Assembly: GCF_014205015.1 (NCBI RefSeq)
Contig: NZ_JACHMO010000001.1
Span: 4,650,001 to 4,714,000 of the forward strand
Reading direction: 5' to 3'
Length of the DNA stretch: 64,000 nt
Source: Saccharothrix ecbatanensis
Lineage (GTDB): Bacteria > Actinomycetota > Actinomycetes > Mycobacteriales > Pseudonocardiaceae
Translations under genes and position numbers: made by a program
Shown: positions 1 to 9,594 of the stretch, in pieces
Position numbering within the stretch: the first letter of the stretch is position 1
Layout: the number at the start of each line of letters is the position of its first letter
Notes under the pieces: model-generated
Told to the model about the DNA's origin: nothing
Databases searched by the model: none
What the model saw: only the letters and a program-made list of their open reading frames with translations

Positions 1-1399
1 GGATGCCCTGGAGAATCGTGGTGCCGGGGGTGACGTTGCCGCTGCCGCCCTGCCAGGAGATCGTCCAGCCGCCGCTCTGGTAGCCGATGTTGTCGGCCGA
101 CTTGCCCGCGACGAAGTACTTGCCGGTCTTGGCCAGCGGCAGCACGCGGTCGTTGCGCAGCAGCACCTGGGACTGGCGGACGGCCTGGCGGGCCAGGTCG
201 CGGTGCGCGGCCGAGCCGACCGTGCCGGTCAGCGAGCGGTCGGTGAGCGGGCGCTCGAACAGGCCCAGCTCGAACTTCTTGGTCAGGATGCGCCGGTTGG
301 CGTCGTCGATCCGGGTCATCGGCACGCGCCCGGCCTGCACTTCCGCCTTGAGCAGGCTGATGAACTTCCGGTAGTCGTGCGGGACCATGACCATGTCGAT
401 GCCCGCGTTGACCGACGCGGCGACCTCGGCTCCGGTGAACCCGAGCGCGCCGTCGATCTGGTCGATGCCGGCCCAGTCCGAGACGACGAGCCCGGTGAAG
501 CCGAGCTCGGTCTTGAGCACGTCGGTGATCAGGTAGCGGTGGCCGTGCGCCTTGACGCCGTTCCAGCTGCTGTAGGAGATCATCACCGAGCCGACCTTCC
601 GGTCCACCGCGGCCTTGAACGGCGGCAGGTGCACCGAGCGCAGCTCCTGCTCGCTGATCTGGGCGTTGCCCTGGTCGTCGCCGCCGCTCGTGCCGCCGTC
701 GCCGATGTAGTGCTTGGCCGTGGCCAGCACGGAGCTGTTCGTGCCGCCGAGCGTCGTGCCCTGGAGGCCGTCGATGTACGTCGTCATCGCGGTGGGGATC
801 TCCGGGACCTCGCCGAACGACTCGTACGTGCGGCCCCACCGGTCGTCGCGGGCCACGCACAGGCACGGCGCGAAGTTCCAGTCGATGCCGGTGCCCGCGA
901 CCTCCTTCGCGGTGGCCTCGCCGATGCGCCGGACCAGCTCCGGGTCACGGGTCGCGCCCAGGCCGATGTTGTGCGGGAACATCGTCGCGCCGCGCACGTT
1001 GTTGTGCCCGTGCACCGCGTCGACGCCGTAGATCAGCGGGATGCCCAGCGGCGTGGACATGGCCGTGCGCTGGAAGTTGTCGTACATGTCGGCCCAGCCC
1101 TGGGCGGTGTTCGTGGCCGGGGCCGAGCCGCCGCCGGACAGCAGCGAGCCGATCCGGTAGGTGGCGAGGTCCTGCGGTGAGTCGAGCGCGCCGCGGTCGA
1201 CCTGGGTCATCTGGCCGACCTTGTCGTCGAGCGACATGCGGGCGAGCAGCTGCTCCACCCTCGGGTCGGCTTGAGCCGCCACCTGCGCGGTGGCGACCGG
1301 TCGCAGGTGCGGCACCAGCACGGTGGCGGACAGTGCGACGGCCGCCAGGACGGCCGTGGTCACCGCCACCGCGACGGGTCGGGAGGGAGTGCGCGTCAT
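1..1399 (-). CDS. Secreted GH3 beta-glucosidase (C-terminus outside window)
   Basis: Glycoside hydrolase family 3 enzyme, expected to release glucose from cello-oligosaccharides made by cellulases. The first 466 codons are in the window; the C-terminal part lies beyond base 1. It starts at ATG 1399 with MTRTPSRPVAVAVTTAVLAA, a positively charged then hydrophobic signal segment. The N-terminal TIM-barrel domain shows VDAVHGHNN and AKHYIGDGG (binding-site loops of the family) and VVSDW, whose Asp308 is the expected nucleophile. The visible end falls in the second domain (LLRNDRVLPL). It diverges from the GH6 cellulase gene, and a CebR-like operator (1449-1462) lies 50 bp upstream of its start, so cellobiose-type induction is likely. 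Family assignment is firm; substrate preference is inferred. Confidence 0.9.
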   Translation of the reverse strand, partial: MTRTPSRPVAVAVTTAVLAAVALSATVLVPHLRPVATAQVAAQADPRVEQLLARMSLDDKVGQMTQVDRGALDSPQDLATYRIGSLLSGGGSAPATNTAQGWADMYDNFQRTAMSTPLGIPLIYGVDAVHGHNNVRGATMFPHNIGLGATRDPELVRRIGEATAKEVAGTGIDWNFAPCLCVARDDRWGRTYESFGEVPEIPTAMTTYIDGLQGTTLGGTNSSVLATAKHYIGDGGTSGGDDQGNAQISEQELRSVHLPPFKAAVDRKVGSVMISYSSWNGVKAHGHRYLITDVLKTELGFTGLVVSDWAGIDQIDGALGFTGAEVAASVNAGIDMVMVPHDYRKFISLLKAEVQAGRVPMTRIDDANRRILTKKFELGLFERPLTDRSLTGTVGSAAHRDLARQAVRQSQVLLRNDRVLPLAKTGKYFVAGKSADNIGYQSGGWTISWQGGSGNVTPGTTILQGI

Positions 1400-1448
1400 T
1401 GCGTGGCCTCCGGGTCGAAACGGGTCGAAAACGGGGTGAGAAGAGGTC

Positions 1449-1462
1449 TGGGAGCGTTCCCA
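1449..1462. promoter_or_regulatory. CebR-like operator in front of the GH3 gene
   Basis: TGGGAGCGTTCCCA is a 14-bp palindrome with one base changed from the CebR consensus TGGGAGCGCTCCCA known from Streptomyces cellobiose/cellulase regulation. It sits about 50 bp upstream of the GH3 start codon on the minus strand. Confidence 0.8.
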
Positions 1463-1575
1463 GACTACGATTGTCCGTTTTTCCGCACCAGGGATGAGTC
1501 TTTCGGTCTAGTGCGCCTACGTCCTCACGGCGTAACTTCATCGAATTGCGGACATCAACTTCGATTCGCCCGTGA

Positions 1576-3288
<1,713 letters not shown>

Positions 3289-3310
3289 CGCCGTAGCCGG
3301 CCCTCCCTCG

Positions 3311-3360
3311 AAGCGGCTCCCCTCCCCGACTGGCAGTCAACGGGAGGGGGGCCGCTTCCC
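3311..3360 (+). terminator. Rho-independent-type terminator after GH6 gene
   Basis: Arms AAGCGGCTCCCCTCCC (3311-3326) and GGGAGGGGGGCCGCTT (3342-3357) pair over 16 positions with a single G-T wobble, around a 15-nt loop. It lies 23 bp after the GH6 stop; there is no long T run, as is usual in actinomycetes. Confidence 0.8.
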
Positions 3361-3377
3361 TCTATATCCTGGGTTCC

Positions 3378-3683
3378 GTGACCGAACCGATGTCCGTCGC
3401 GCGCGGTGTCGCGCTGGCCAACGACCCGGACGACGCGGTGCGCGAGGCGTTGTCGACCAATCCCTCCGCGCCCGCCGAGGCGTTGGCGCTGCTCGCCGAC
3501 GACCCGCGACCGGCGATCCGGGCGAACCTGCTCACCAACCCGGCTGCGCCCGCGGACGTGCGCTACCAGGTGCACGCGTCCCTGTCCGCGGACGCCGCCG
3601 CCGGTGACCTCGAGGCGGAGAACGCGCTGGCCTGGGTGCGCTACGACCGTTCCGGCCGCACGCCGTGCGCCAAGCCGAAATGA
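3378..3683 (+). CDS. Small leucine-rich-repeat-variant protein
   Basis: 101-aa cytoplasmic protein of unknown function. Two repeats are visible, roughly residues 8-35 and 36-58, built as A-x-D-P-(D/R)-x-A-(V/I)-R-x-x-L-x-(T/S)-NP-(S/A)-AP-A. This spacing matches short helical LRV/HEAT-like variant repeats, which normally act as protein-binding surfaces. Its TGA stop overlaps the ATG of the next gene (ATGA at 3680-3683), so the two are probably coupled in translation. No catalytic motif is present. Confidence 0.7.
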   Translation: MTEPMSVARGVALANDPDDAVREALSTNPSAPAEALALLADDPRPAIRANLLTNPAAPADVRYQVHASLSADAAAGDLEAENALAWVRYDRSGRTPCAKPK

Positions 3684-3720
3684 CGTCGTCCGGGATGACG
3701 TCGTCGAATGACGTCGTGAC
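3680..3720 (+). repeat. ATGACGTCGT repeated three times over a stop/start overlap
   Basis: The 10-mer ATGACGTCGT occurs at 3680, 3695 and 3708 (periods 15 and 13). The first copy contains the stop codon of the upstream gene and the start codon of the downstream gene. The added copies encode the variable N-terminal segment MTSSGMTSSND of the SEC-C protein. Confidence 0.8.
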
Positions 3721-4090
3721 CACTCGCTGCCCGTGCGGTCTGGGCGATCCTTACGACGCGTGCTGCGGCCCGTTCCACCAGGGCCGCCGCAAGGCCCCGA
3801 CCGCCGAAGCCCTGATGCGCTCCCGCTACAGCGCCTTCGCCCTGGGCCACGAGGACTACCTGCTGGCGACCTGGCACCCGTCCACCCGGCCGACGTCCGT
3901 CGACCTGGACCCGGACCAGCGCTGGACCCACCTGGAGATCCTGTCCCGGACCGACGGGACGCCGTTCCAGACGACCGGCACCGTGGAGTTCCGCGCCCAT
4001 TACCGCTGGCAGGGGCAGCGGGACGTGCTGCACGAGAACAGCCGGTTCGTCCGGGAGGACGGCGCCTGGCACTACCTGTCGCCGGTCTGA
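3680..4090 (+). CDS. YchJ-type SEC-C motif protein (UPF0225)
   Basis: 136-aa protein of the UPF0225/YchJ family. The N-terminal SEC-C motif CPCG...CCGPFH (about residues 17-32) is a zinc-binding knuckle, followed by the family domain with MRSRYSAFALG and YLLATWHPSTRP, then RFVREDGAWHYL near the end. The fold is NTF2-like; the cellular role is not established. I place the start at ATG 3680, overlapping the upstream stop; an in-frame ATG at 3665 lies inside the upstream gene. The 3' end overlaps the convergent GAF-ANTAR gene by 19 bp. Confidence 0.82.
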   Translation: MTSSGMTSSNDVVTTRCPCGLGDPYDACCGPFHQGRRKAPTAEALMRSRYSAFALGHEDYLLATWHPSTRPTSVDLDPDQRWTHLEILSRTDGTPFQTTGTVEFRAHYRWQGQRDVLHENSRFVREDGAWHYLSPV

Positions 4091-4842
4091 TCCCGGTCGG
4101 TCCGATCGGCCTCGTCCGACGGTCCGCGCACGGACGCGAGCAGGTTCCGGGCCACGTCACGCAGCTTGGTGTTGTGCCGCTGCGACTCGCCCACCAGCCG
4201 GGTGAACGCCTCCTCGGCGTCGACGCCGTGCGCGGCCATCAGCACGCCCTTGGCCTGGTCGATCTCGCCACGCGACTCCAGCGCGCGCTGCAAGTGCTCG
4301 ACCAGCCGGCGTGACCGCTCGTACCGGCGGAATCCGGTGATGGACGTGGAGGCGGCGGTGACGAACAGGCGCAGCAGCGCCTCGTCGAACGGGTCGAACG
4401 CCCGGTCGTCCGAGCTGTAGAGGTTCAGCGAGCCGATCACGTCGTCCTCGACCACGATCGGCGCGGACAGGTAGGCCCGCACGCCCGCGCGTTCGGCGGC
4501 GGCGGCGAACTCCGGCCACTTCTCCCGGCCGCCCTCCACGGTGGCCCGCACCGGCCGCTGGGTCCTGGAGGCTTCGAGGCACGGTCCGTCACCGGTCGCG
4601 TACTGCTTCCGGTCGATCTCGACGACCCTCTCGTCGGTCCAGGCCTCGGTGGACGCGCCCTCCGGCCCGACGACGGTCACGCTCACGTTCTCGGCGTCCG
4701 GGATGACCCGCGACGCCGATTCGACCAGCTGCTGGAGGGCGTCGTTCAGGGTCTGGCCGCCCGCCAGCACCCCGGCCAGTTCCTCCAGCGCCTCGCTGGC
4801 CTCGTCCAGCAGGGCCGCCGGTACCTGTTCCTCGATGCTCAC
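4072..4842 (-). CDS. GAF-ANTAR putative antiterminator protein
   Basis: 256-aa cytoplasmic regulator. A GAF sensor domain (about residues 25-165) shows the typical YATGDGPCLEA and YLSAPIVVEDDVIGSLNLYS. A C-terminal ANTAR RNA-binding domain (about 180-240) shows RGEIDQAKGVLMAAHGVDAE. Proteins of this build bind paired RNA hairpins and act as antiterminators; the ligand of the GAF domain cannot be read. GTG 4842 is taken as start because residues before it have no family resemblance and run into the divergent regulator gene. It diverges from the OmpR-type gene with only 45 bp between. Confidence 0.88.
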   Translation of the reverse strand: MSIEEQVPAALLDEASEALEELAGVLAGGQTLNDALQQLVESASRVIPDAENVSVTVVGPEGASTEAWTDERVVEIDRKQYATGDGPCLEASRTQRPVRATVEGGREKWPEFAAAAERAGVRAYLSAPIVVEDDVIGSLNLYSSDDRAFDPFDEALLRLFVTAASTSITGFRRYERSRRLVEHLQRALESRGEIDQAKGVLMAAHGVDAEEAFTRLVGESQRHNTKLRDVARNLLASVRGPSDEADRTDRDQTGDR

Positions 4843-4887
4843 AAACCCTTGTCTACACCTCGGAGGCCATAATCGCCCCAACCGAAG

Positions 4888-5559
4888 GTGGTGGACGAAG
4901 TGCGCGTGCTGCTCGTCGAGGACGACGACGGGGTCGCGGACGCCCTGGTCGAAGCGCTGGAGGCGAACGACCACCGGCCGATCCGGGTGGCCCGCGGTGC
5001 GGACGCGCTCCTCGTCCACCGTGATTTCGACCTCCTCCTGCTCGACCTGGGCCTGCCCGACACCGACGGGCTGGAGGTGCTGCGCAAGATCCGCAAGGTG
5101 TCGTCGGTGCCGGTGCTGGTCCTCACCGCACGGGGTGACGAGCGGTCGCTGGTGCGGGGTCTGCGCCTCGGCGCGGACGACTACCTGGTGAAACCGGTCC
5201 GGCTGGGCGAGTTGCTGGCCCGGATGGACGCGGTCGCGCGGCGCAGCGCGGCGCTCACCGGGCCGAAGGACCGGGTGGTGCGGGTCGGCGACCTGGAGAT
5301 CGACCTGGAGGGCAGGCGGGTGGTGGTCGGCGACGCGGAGGTCTCGTTGACCACCAAGGAGTTCGACGTGCTGGCGGCGTTGGCCAGTCGGGCGGGCACG
5401 GCGGTGAGCCGGCAGCAGCTCATGGACGAGGTGTGGGGCGACGCGTACCTGGCGGTGTCACGGACTCTGGACGTGCACCTGACGGGGTTGCGGGCGAAGC
5501 TGAACCGGCCGAGCCTGCTCACCACGATCCGCGGTTTCGGCTACCGGCTGGGTGAGTGA
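4888..5559 (+). CDS. OmpR-family response regulator
   Basis: 223-aa DNA-binding response regulator. The receiver domain has the acidic pocket EDDD (11-14), phospho-acceptor Asp53 in LLDLGLPDTDG, Thr80 and Lys102 (LVKP). The C-terminal winged helix (about 125-222) shows LTTKEFDVLAALA and VSRTLDVHLTGLRAKL. Start is GTG 4888; GTG 4891 and GTG 4900 are close alternatives. It forms an operon with the kinase, which starts at the base after its stop codon, and with a TAXI-type lipoprotein, so the signal is probably an extracellular small organic acid or peptide-like ligand (inference). Confidence 0.93.
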   Translation: MVDEVRVLLVEDDDGVADALVEALEANDHRPIRVARGADALLVHRDFDLLLLDLGLPDTDGLEVLRKIRKVSSVPVLVLTARGDERSLVRGLRLGADDYLVKPVRLGELLARMDAVARRSAALTGPKDRVVRVGDLEIDLEGRRVVVGDAEVSLTTKEFDVLAALASRAGTAVSRQQLMDEVWGDAYLAVSRTLDVHLTGLRAKLNRPSLLTTIRGFGYRLGE

Positions 5560-6915
5560 ATGCGCCGCCGCCTGCTGCTGGTGCTGCTGTCGTTCTCCGC
5601 TGCCGCCGTGGCGGCTTTCGCGGTGCCCTTGTTGTCGGCGACGGCGGCCGAACGCACCCAGCGGTTCGTGCTGACCCGCACCGCCGACCTGGACCGGTTC
5701 GCCGCGCTGGCCCAGCAGGCCGACACCACCGGGGACAGCGCGGCGCTGGTGGACGAGGTCGCCGCGTACGTGCAGCTGTACGGCGAGCCGGTCGTCGTGG
5801 TGGACGCGCGCCGGCAGCCGGTCGCGCAGGCGGGTCTGACCTCGGCTGATCCGGCGTTGGCGCGGGTGTTGGACGCCGCGCTGCGCAACCAGCCCGCGCC
5901 GCCGGTGGCGACCGTGCTGCCGTGGTCGTCCGGCGACGTGGTGTTCGCCCGGCCGGTCGGCACGGGCACGCGGGTGGCGGGGGCGGTGGTGCTCCGGGCG
6001 TCGGTGGAGCGTGCGGCGGCGGACGTGACCACGCGGTGGCTGTTGATCCTGGGTGGGGCGTTGGCGGCGGCGGTTGTCTCGATCCTGCTGGTGCTGGCGG
6101 TGACCCGGTGGCTGCTGAAACCGTTGGCGGAGCTGGCGGTCGGTGTGCGTGCGGTGGCGGCGGGCGAACGGCGTGCCCACGTGGCGGGCAGCAGTGGACC
6201 GCCGGAGGTGCGTGAGCTGTCGGAGTCGTTCAACCGGATGTCGGACGCCGTGACGGAGGCCGCCGACCAGCAGCGGCGGCTGATCGCGGACGCGTCGCAC
6301 CAGTTGCGCAACCCTATGGCGGCGTTGCGGCTGCGGATGGACACGTTGAGCGGGCAGGTGAAGCCCGAGGGTCTGCGTGCGTACACGGCGGGCGTGGCCG
6401 AGATCGAGCGGCTGGAGTCGTTGCTGGACGGGCTGTTGGCGTTGGCGTCGGCGGAGAGCGCGGCCACGGAGGTCGCGGCGGGTGGGCGTGAGCCGGAGTT
6501 GACCGATCTGGGCGCGCTGGCGGTGGACCGGGCGGGGTTCTGGCAGGTGCCGGTGCCGGGGACGCCGACGTTGCCGGTGCTGGTGCGCTGCCCGGAGTCG
6601 GACTTGGCGCAGGTGCTGGACGTGTTGCTGGACAACGCGGTCAAGTACGGCGGGGCGGTGCGGGTGTCGCTGGGCGCGGACCGTTCGGCGGGTGTCGGGT
6701 GGGTCGAGGTGCACGACGACGGTCCGGGGCTGACGGCGGAGGAGCTGACGCTGGCGACGTCGAGGTTCTGGCGTGGACGGTCGGGGAAGCCGGGCACGGG
6801 GCTGGGTCTGGCGATCGCGGATCAGTTGGCGCGGGCGCGGCAGGGTGTGCTGGCACTGTCTTCTGTGGACGGGTTCACCGCGCGCGTCACGCTGCCGTTG
6901 GAGCCGACGCTGTGA
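5560..6915 (+). CDS. Sensor histidine kinase
   Basis: 451-aa membrane kinase, partner of the preceding regulator. TM1 lies at about 4-26, an extracytoplasmic sensor at about 30-155, TM2 at about 158-182. A HAMP segment follows (KPLAELAVGVRAVAAGE), then the dimerisation/phospho-acceptor helix with His247 in DASHQLRNP, and an ATPase domain with LDNAVKYGG (N box), HDDGPGL (G1) and GKPGTGLGLAI (G2). Layout and sensor size recall the TctE-type citrate/tricarboxylate kinases. Its stop overlaps the start of the lipoprotein gene (GTGA, 6912-6915), which suggests that the three proteins are made together. Confidence 0.93.
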   Translation: MRRRLLLVLLSFSAAAVAAFAVPLLSATAAERTQRFVLTRTADLDRFAALAQQADTTGDSAALVDEVAAYVQLYGEPVVVVDARRQPVAQAGLTSADPALARVLDAALRNQPAPPVATVLPWSSGDVVFARPVGTGTRVAGAVVLRASVERAAADVTTRWLLILGGALAAAVVSILLVLAVTRWLLKPLAELAVGVRAVAAGERRAHVAGSSGPPEVRELSESFNRMSDAVTEAADQQRRLIADASHQLRNPMAALRLRMDTLSGQVKPEGLRAYTAGVAEIERLESLLDGLLALASAESAATEVAAGGREPELTDLGALAVDRAGFWQVPVPGTPTLPVLVRCPESDLAQVLDVLLDNAVKYGGAVRVSLGADRSAGVGWVEVHDDGPGLTAEELTLATSRFWRGRSGKPGTGLGLAIADQLARARQGVLALSSVDGFTARVTLPLEPTL

Positions 6916-7796
6916 ACCGGCGGGTGTTCCTCCTCGGCTTGCTGGCTTCTGGGTGCACGGCAGGGCTGCCATCAGATGAGTTGGCCATCGCGGCCGGTGA
7001 GCGCGGCGGGATGTACTTCGACTTCGCCACCCTGCTGGCCGAGCAGCTGATCGACGTGCGCGGGCGGGTGCTGGAGACGGAGGGCAGCCTGGCGAACCTG
7101 GCCCTGCTCGGCGGCGGTCGGGCGCAGGTCGCGCTCACGCTCGCCGACTCGGCCCGGGTCGCGGATCCCCGGCTGGAGCTGCGTGCGCTCGGTCGGGTGT
7201 ACGAGAACTACCTCCAGCTGGTGGTGCGTGAGGACGATCCGGCGCAGGCGCCCGCCGACCTGGCCGGGCGGACCATGTCGCTGGGTGCGGAGGGGTCCGG
7301 CGCGTCGTTGTCCGGTGAACGGATGCTGGTCGCGCTGGGTCTGCGGGATTCGGTGCGGGTGGAGCACTTCAAACTCGGTGAGGCCGCGCAGGCGTTGGTG
7401 GAACGGCGGATCGACGCGCTGCTGTGGTCCGGTGGTGTGCCGACGCCGACGTTGGACGGGCTGTCCGGGATCCGGCTGCTGCCGTTGGCGGAGTTGCTGT
7501 CCGGTCTGCGCGCGGCCCACGGTTCGGTGTACGAGCAGGTGCCGGTGCCGGTCGGGGTCTACGGGGCGGACCGTGAGGTGCCGACGATCGGGGTGGCGAA
7601 CCTGCTGGTGTGCCGGGCGTCGTTGCCGGACGCCGTGGCCGCCGCGATCACCCGCACGTTGATCTCCCGTGCCGCCGCTTTGGTGCCCCGGCAGACTTTG
7701 GGCACCCAGTTCCTGGACGTCCGGAGCCTGATCGGCACCGCCGGCCTCCCCCTCCACCCCGGCGCCGCCACCACGTACCGCACCCTCCACGGCTAA
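6912..7796 (+). CDS. TAXI-family solute-binding lipoprotein
   Basis: 294-aa exported lipoprotein. NRRVFLLGLLASGC ends in a lipobox with Cys15, preceded by an RR pair that may direct Tat export. The mature part has the TAXI (TRAP-associated extracytoplasmic immunogenic) fold signs: GERGGMYFDFATLLAEQL, TEGSLANLALLGGGRAQVAL and VGVYGADREVPTIGVANLLV. Classical TAXI proteins deliver substrate to a fused DctQM TRAP permease; no permease is encoded here. Translational coupling to the kinase suggests a role as ligand-binding co-sensor instead (inference). Confidence 0.85.
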   Translation: MNRRVFLLGLLASGCTAGLPSDELAIAAGERGGMYFDFATLLAEQLIDVRGRVLETEGSLANLALLGGGRAQVALTLADSARVADPRLELRALGRVYENYLQLVVREDDPAQAPADLAGRTMSLGAEGSGASLSGERMLVALGLRDSVRVEHFKLGEAAQALVERRIDALLWSGGVPTPTLDGLSGIRLLPLAELLSGLRAAHGSVYEQVPVPVGVYGADREVPTIGVANLLVCRASLPDAVAAAITRTLISRAAALVPRQTLGTQFLDVRSLIGTAGLPLHPGAATTYRTLHG

Positions 7797-8043
7797 CCCC
7801 TCCGCGTGAGTCCTACGTTCAGACCCCGTGAGTCCTACGTTCAGGACCACCGTGTCCTACGTTCAGGACCACCGAATTCAACGCTCAGAACACGGGTCGG
7901 CTGTCCTGGGCGTGGAACTCGGGGGTCCTGAACGTTCGACTCGCGGGGCCTGAACGTTCGACTCGCGCGTTCTGAGCGTTGAACTCGGGGGTTCCGAACG
8001 TAGGACTCACGCGTTCTGAACGTAGGACTCACGCGAGGGGTTA
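7794..8043. repeat. Palindromic repeat array between convergent genes
   Basis: About ten copies of a unit of 17-22 nt. Plus-orientation copies at about 7806, 7828, 7851 and 7874 read GTGAGTCCTACGTTCAG or close variants; inverted copies at about 7925, 7946, 7968, 7990 and 8011 read CTGAACGTAGGACTCAC or variants such as TGAACGTTCGACTCG. The segment 7900-7924 is more degenerate. The outer arms (7794-7821 and 8016-8043) are inverted copies of each other with one base inserted, and each begins with the TAA stop codon of the neighbouring gene followed by CCCCT. The transcript could fold into a long hairpin and may serve as a two-way terminator. Confidence 0.85.
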
Positions 8044-8619
8044 GGTGTTGGCGGTGTAGGCCTGGCGGAGTAGGGAGAGGGTGTCGTCGTCCACGTCGTC
8101 GGCGCTGACGACGCCGATCCGGACGGTGATGGTGTCGTTGCCCAGGGAACGCGCCGCTTCCAGCAGGCCGTTCGGCTCGTGGCCGGCCAACCGGAGACCC
8201 AGGTCGACGCGAGTGCGCGAAGCGGGCTTGACGATGGCGAACGTGCGCCGCGGCGACACCAAGGCCACGTACGTCCTCCGCGCCTGGACGCGCATCGGCC
8301 CCAGCAACGCCGCCTCGGCCAGCAGCCGGTCCAGGATGGGACGCAGCTCGGGCCGGTCGGCGTACTGGGCGTCCACCAACGCGTCCGACGACGTCTCCAG
8401 CACGTCCGGGTAGCCGAACCGCTCCATCACCAACAGCATCTGCGGGTACCCCGTGACACCCTGCTCACGCAGCCAAACCCGCAGGTCACACTCGTTGTCG
8501 AACCCCGAGGACAGCACCCGCCGGTTCCACTCGGGCACGCCCTCGCCGGTGCCGCGGCGCAGCAGCGCGGCGGACCAGTCGACCATCTCCCGCAACCTCG
8601 TCGACACCACGGCCGACAT
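8041..8619 (-). CDS. DUF5655-type protein of unknown function
   Basis: 192-aa cytoplasmic protein. The N-terminal part (1-85) is helical, with WNRRVLSSGFDNECDLRVWL. The C-terminal part (about 95-190) resembles DUF5655: RPILDRLLAEAALLGP followed by RRTYVALVSPRRTFAIVKPASRTRVDLGLRL. No enzyme motif is visible. It starts 10 bp after the VWA gene and probably ends the moxR-DUF58-VWA transcript. Its stop codon lies inside the right arm of the repeat array. Confidence 0.65.
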   Translation of the reverse strand: MSAVVSTRLREMVDWSAALLRRGTGEGVPEWNRRVLSSGFDNECDLRVWLREQGVTGYPQMLLVMERFGYPDVLETSSDALVDAQYADRPELRPILDRLLAEAALLGPMRVQARRTYVALVSPRRTFAIVKPASRTRVDLGLRLAGHEPNGLLEAARSLGNDTITVRIGVVSADDVDDDTLSLLRQAYTANT

Positions 8620-8628
8620 ACTGCACCC

Positions 8629-9594
8629 TCACGGCAGACGTTGCCCGAAGAGCAGCGCTCCCGCCACGGCGATCATCCCCAGCACGGTGCCCAGCGCCAC
8701 CCACGGCCGCGACGCGTCGGACTGCTTCTTCTCGTACCCGATCTGCTCACCCAGCGTGTCGTACACCCGGCGCAGCTCCTCGGCGCTCGCCGCCTTGAAG
8801 AACTCACCGCCCGACCGCTCGGCGATCTCCTTCATGGAGTCGTCGTCCACCGGCACTTCCTGCTGCCGACCCTCGATCTCGACCACACCCTCCTCGGTGC
8901 CGAACGAGATCGTGGAGATCGGGATGCCGGTCTTCTTCGCGTCGTCGGCCGCGTCGAACGCCTTGCGGGTGCCGACGGTCTCCTTGCCGTCGGTCATCAG
9001 CACGACGCGCGCGGGCGGTGGGCCGTCAGCGCCGCCGACGACCTTGCCGAACGAGTCGACCGCCGCCAACGCCGCCATGATGGCATCACCGGTGGCCGTC
9101 GACTGGGCCAGCTTCAGCCCGTCGATGCTCTGCGTGACCGCACCGCGGTCAGTGGTCGGCGCGACCAGCACGGTGGCCGATCCGGCGAACGAGATCAGCC
9201 CCAGGTTGATGCCCGGCGTGAGCCCGTCCGCGAACGACTTGGCGGCCACCTGCGCGGCCTCCAGCCGGGAAGGCTTGACGTCCGTCGCCTTCATCGACAG
9301 CGACGTGTCGATCACCAGCATCACGGTCGCGCGGTTGCGCGGCACCTTCTGCTCGGCGGTCGGCCCGGCCAGCGCCACCGTCAGCGCGATGAACGCCACC
9401 ATCAGGAACGCCGCCGGCACGTGCTTGTACCAACCCTGCCGCTTGGGCGCGACCTTCTCCAGCATCGGCAGGTTGGCGAACCGCAGCGTCCGCTTGCGCA
9501 GCACGCGTTGCAGCACCACGTAGAACGCCGCGAGCGCCACGACCACGACCAACAGCAGGAACCACCACGGCGCGGTGAACCCGGACAAGCTCAT
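8629..9594 (-). CDS. Membrane-anchored VWA domain protein
   Basis: 321-aa protein of the MoxR-associated VWA class. TM1 lies at about 10-30, TM2 at about 60-78, TM3 at the C-terminus (about 295-315). The VWA domain between them has an intact MIDAS: Asp96-x-Ser98-x-Ser100 in DTSLSM, TATGDA, and MTDGKET. The metal site binds partner proteins. It resembles Rv1481 of Mycobacterium tuberculosis in build and neighbourhood and would work with the MoxR ATPase encoded two genes upstream. Its start codon overlaps the DUF58 stop (ATGA). Confidence 0.9.
   Translation of the reverse strand: MSLSGFTAPWWFLLLVVVVALAAFYVVLQRVLRKRTLRFANLPMLEKVAPKRQGWYKHVPAAFLMVAFIALTVALAGPTAEQKVPRNRATVMLVIDTSLSMKATDVKPSRLEAAQVAAKSFADGLTPGINLGLISFAGSATVLVAPTTDRGAVTQSIDGLKLAQSTATGDAIMAALAAVDSFGKVVGGADGPPPARVVLMTDGKETVGTRKAFDAADDAKKTGIPISTISFGTEEGVVEIEGRQQEVPVDDDSMKEIAERSGGEFFKAASAEELRRVYDTLGEQIGYEKKQSDASRPWVALGTVLGMIAVAGALLFGQRLP

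Noticed and set aside
5458..6972. Long open frames antisense to the histidine kinase gene
   Set aside because: Their products are Arg/Gln/His/Pro-rich with no domain, as expected for the third-position GC bias of the opposite strand; the kinase reading has complete motifs.
7794..8043. CRISPR array or insertion sequence
   Set aside because: Units change orientation, spacing is small and variable, there is no gene inside and no target-site duplication.
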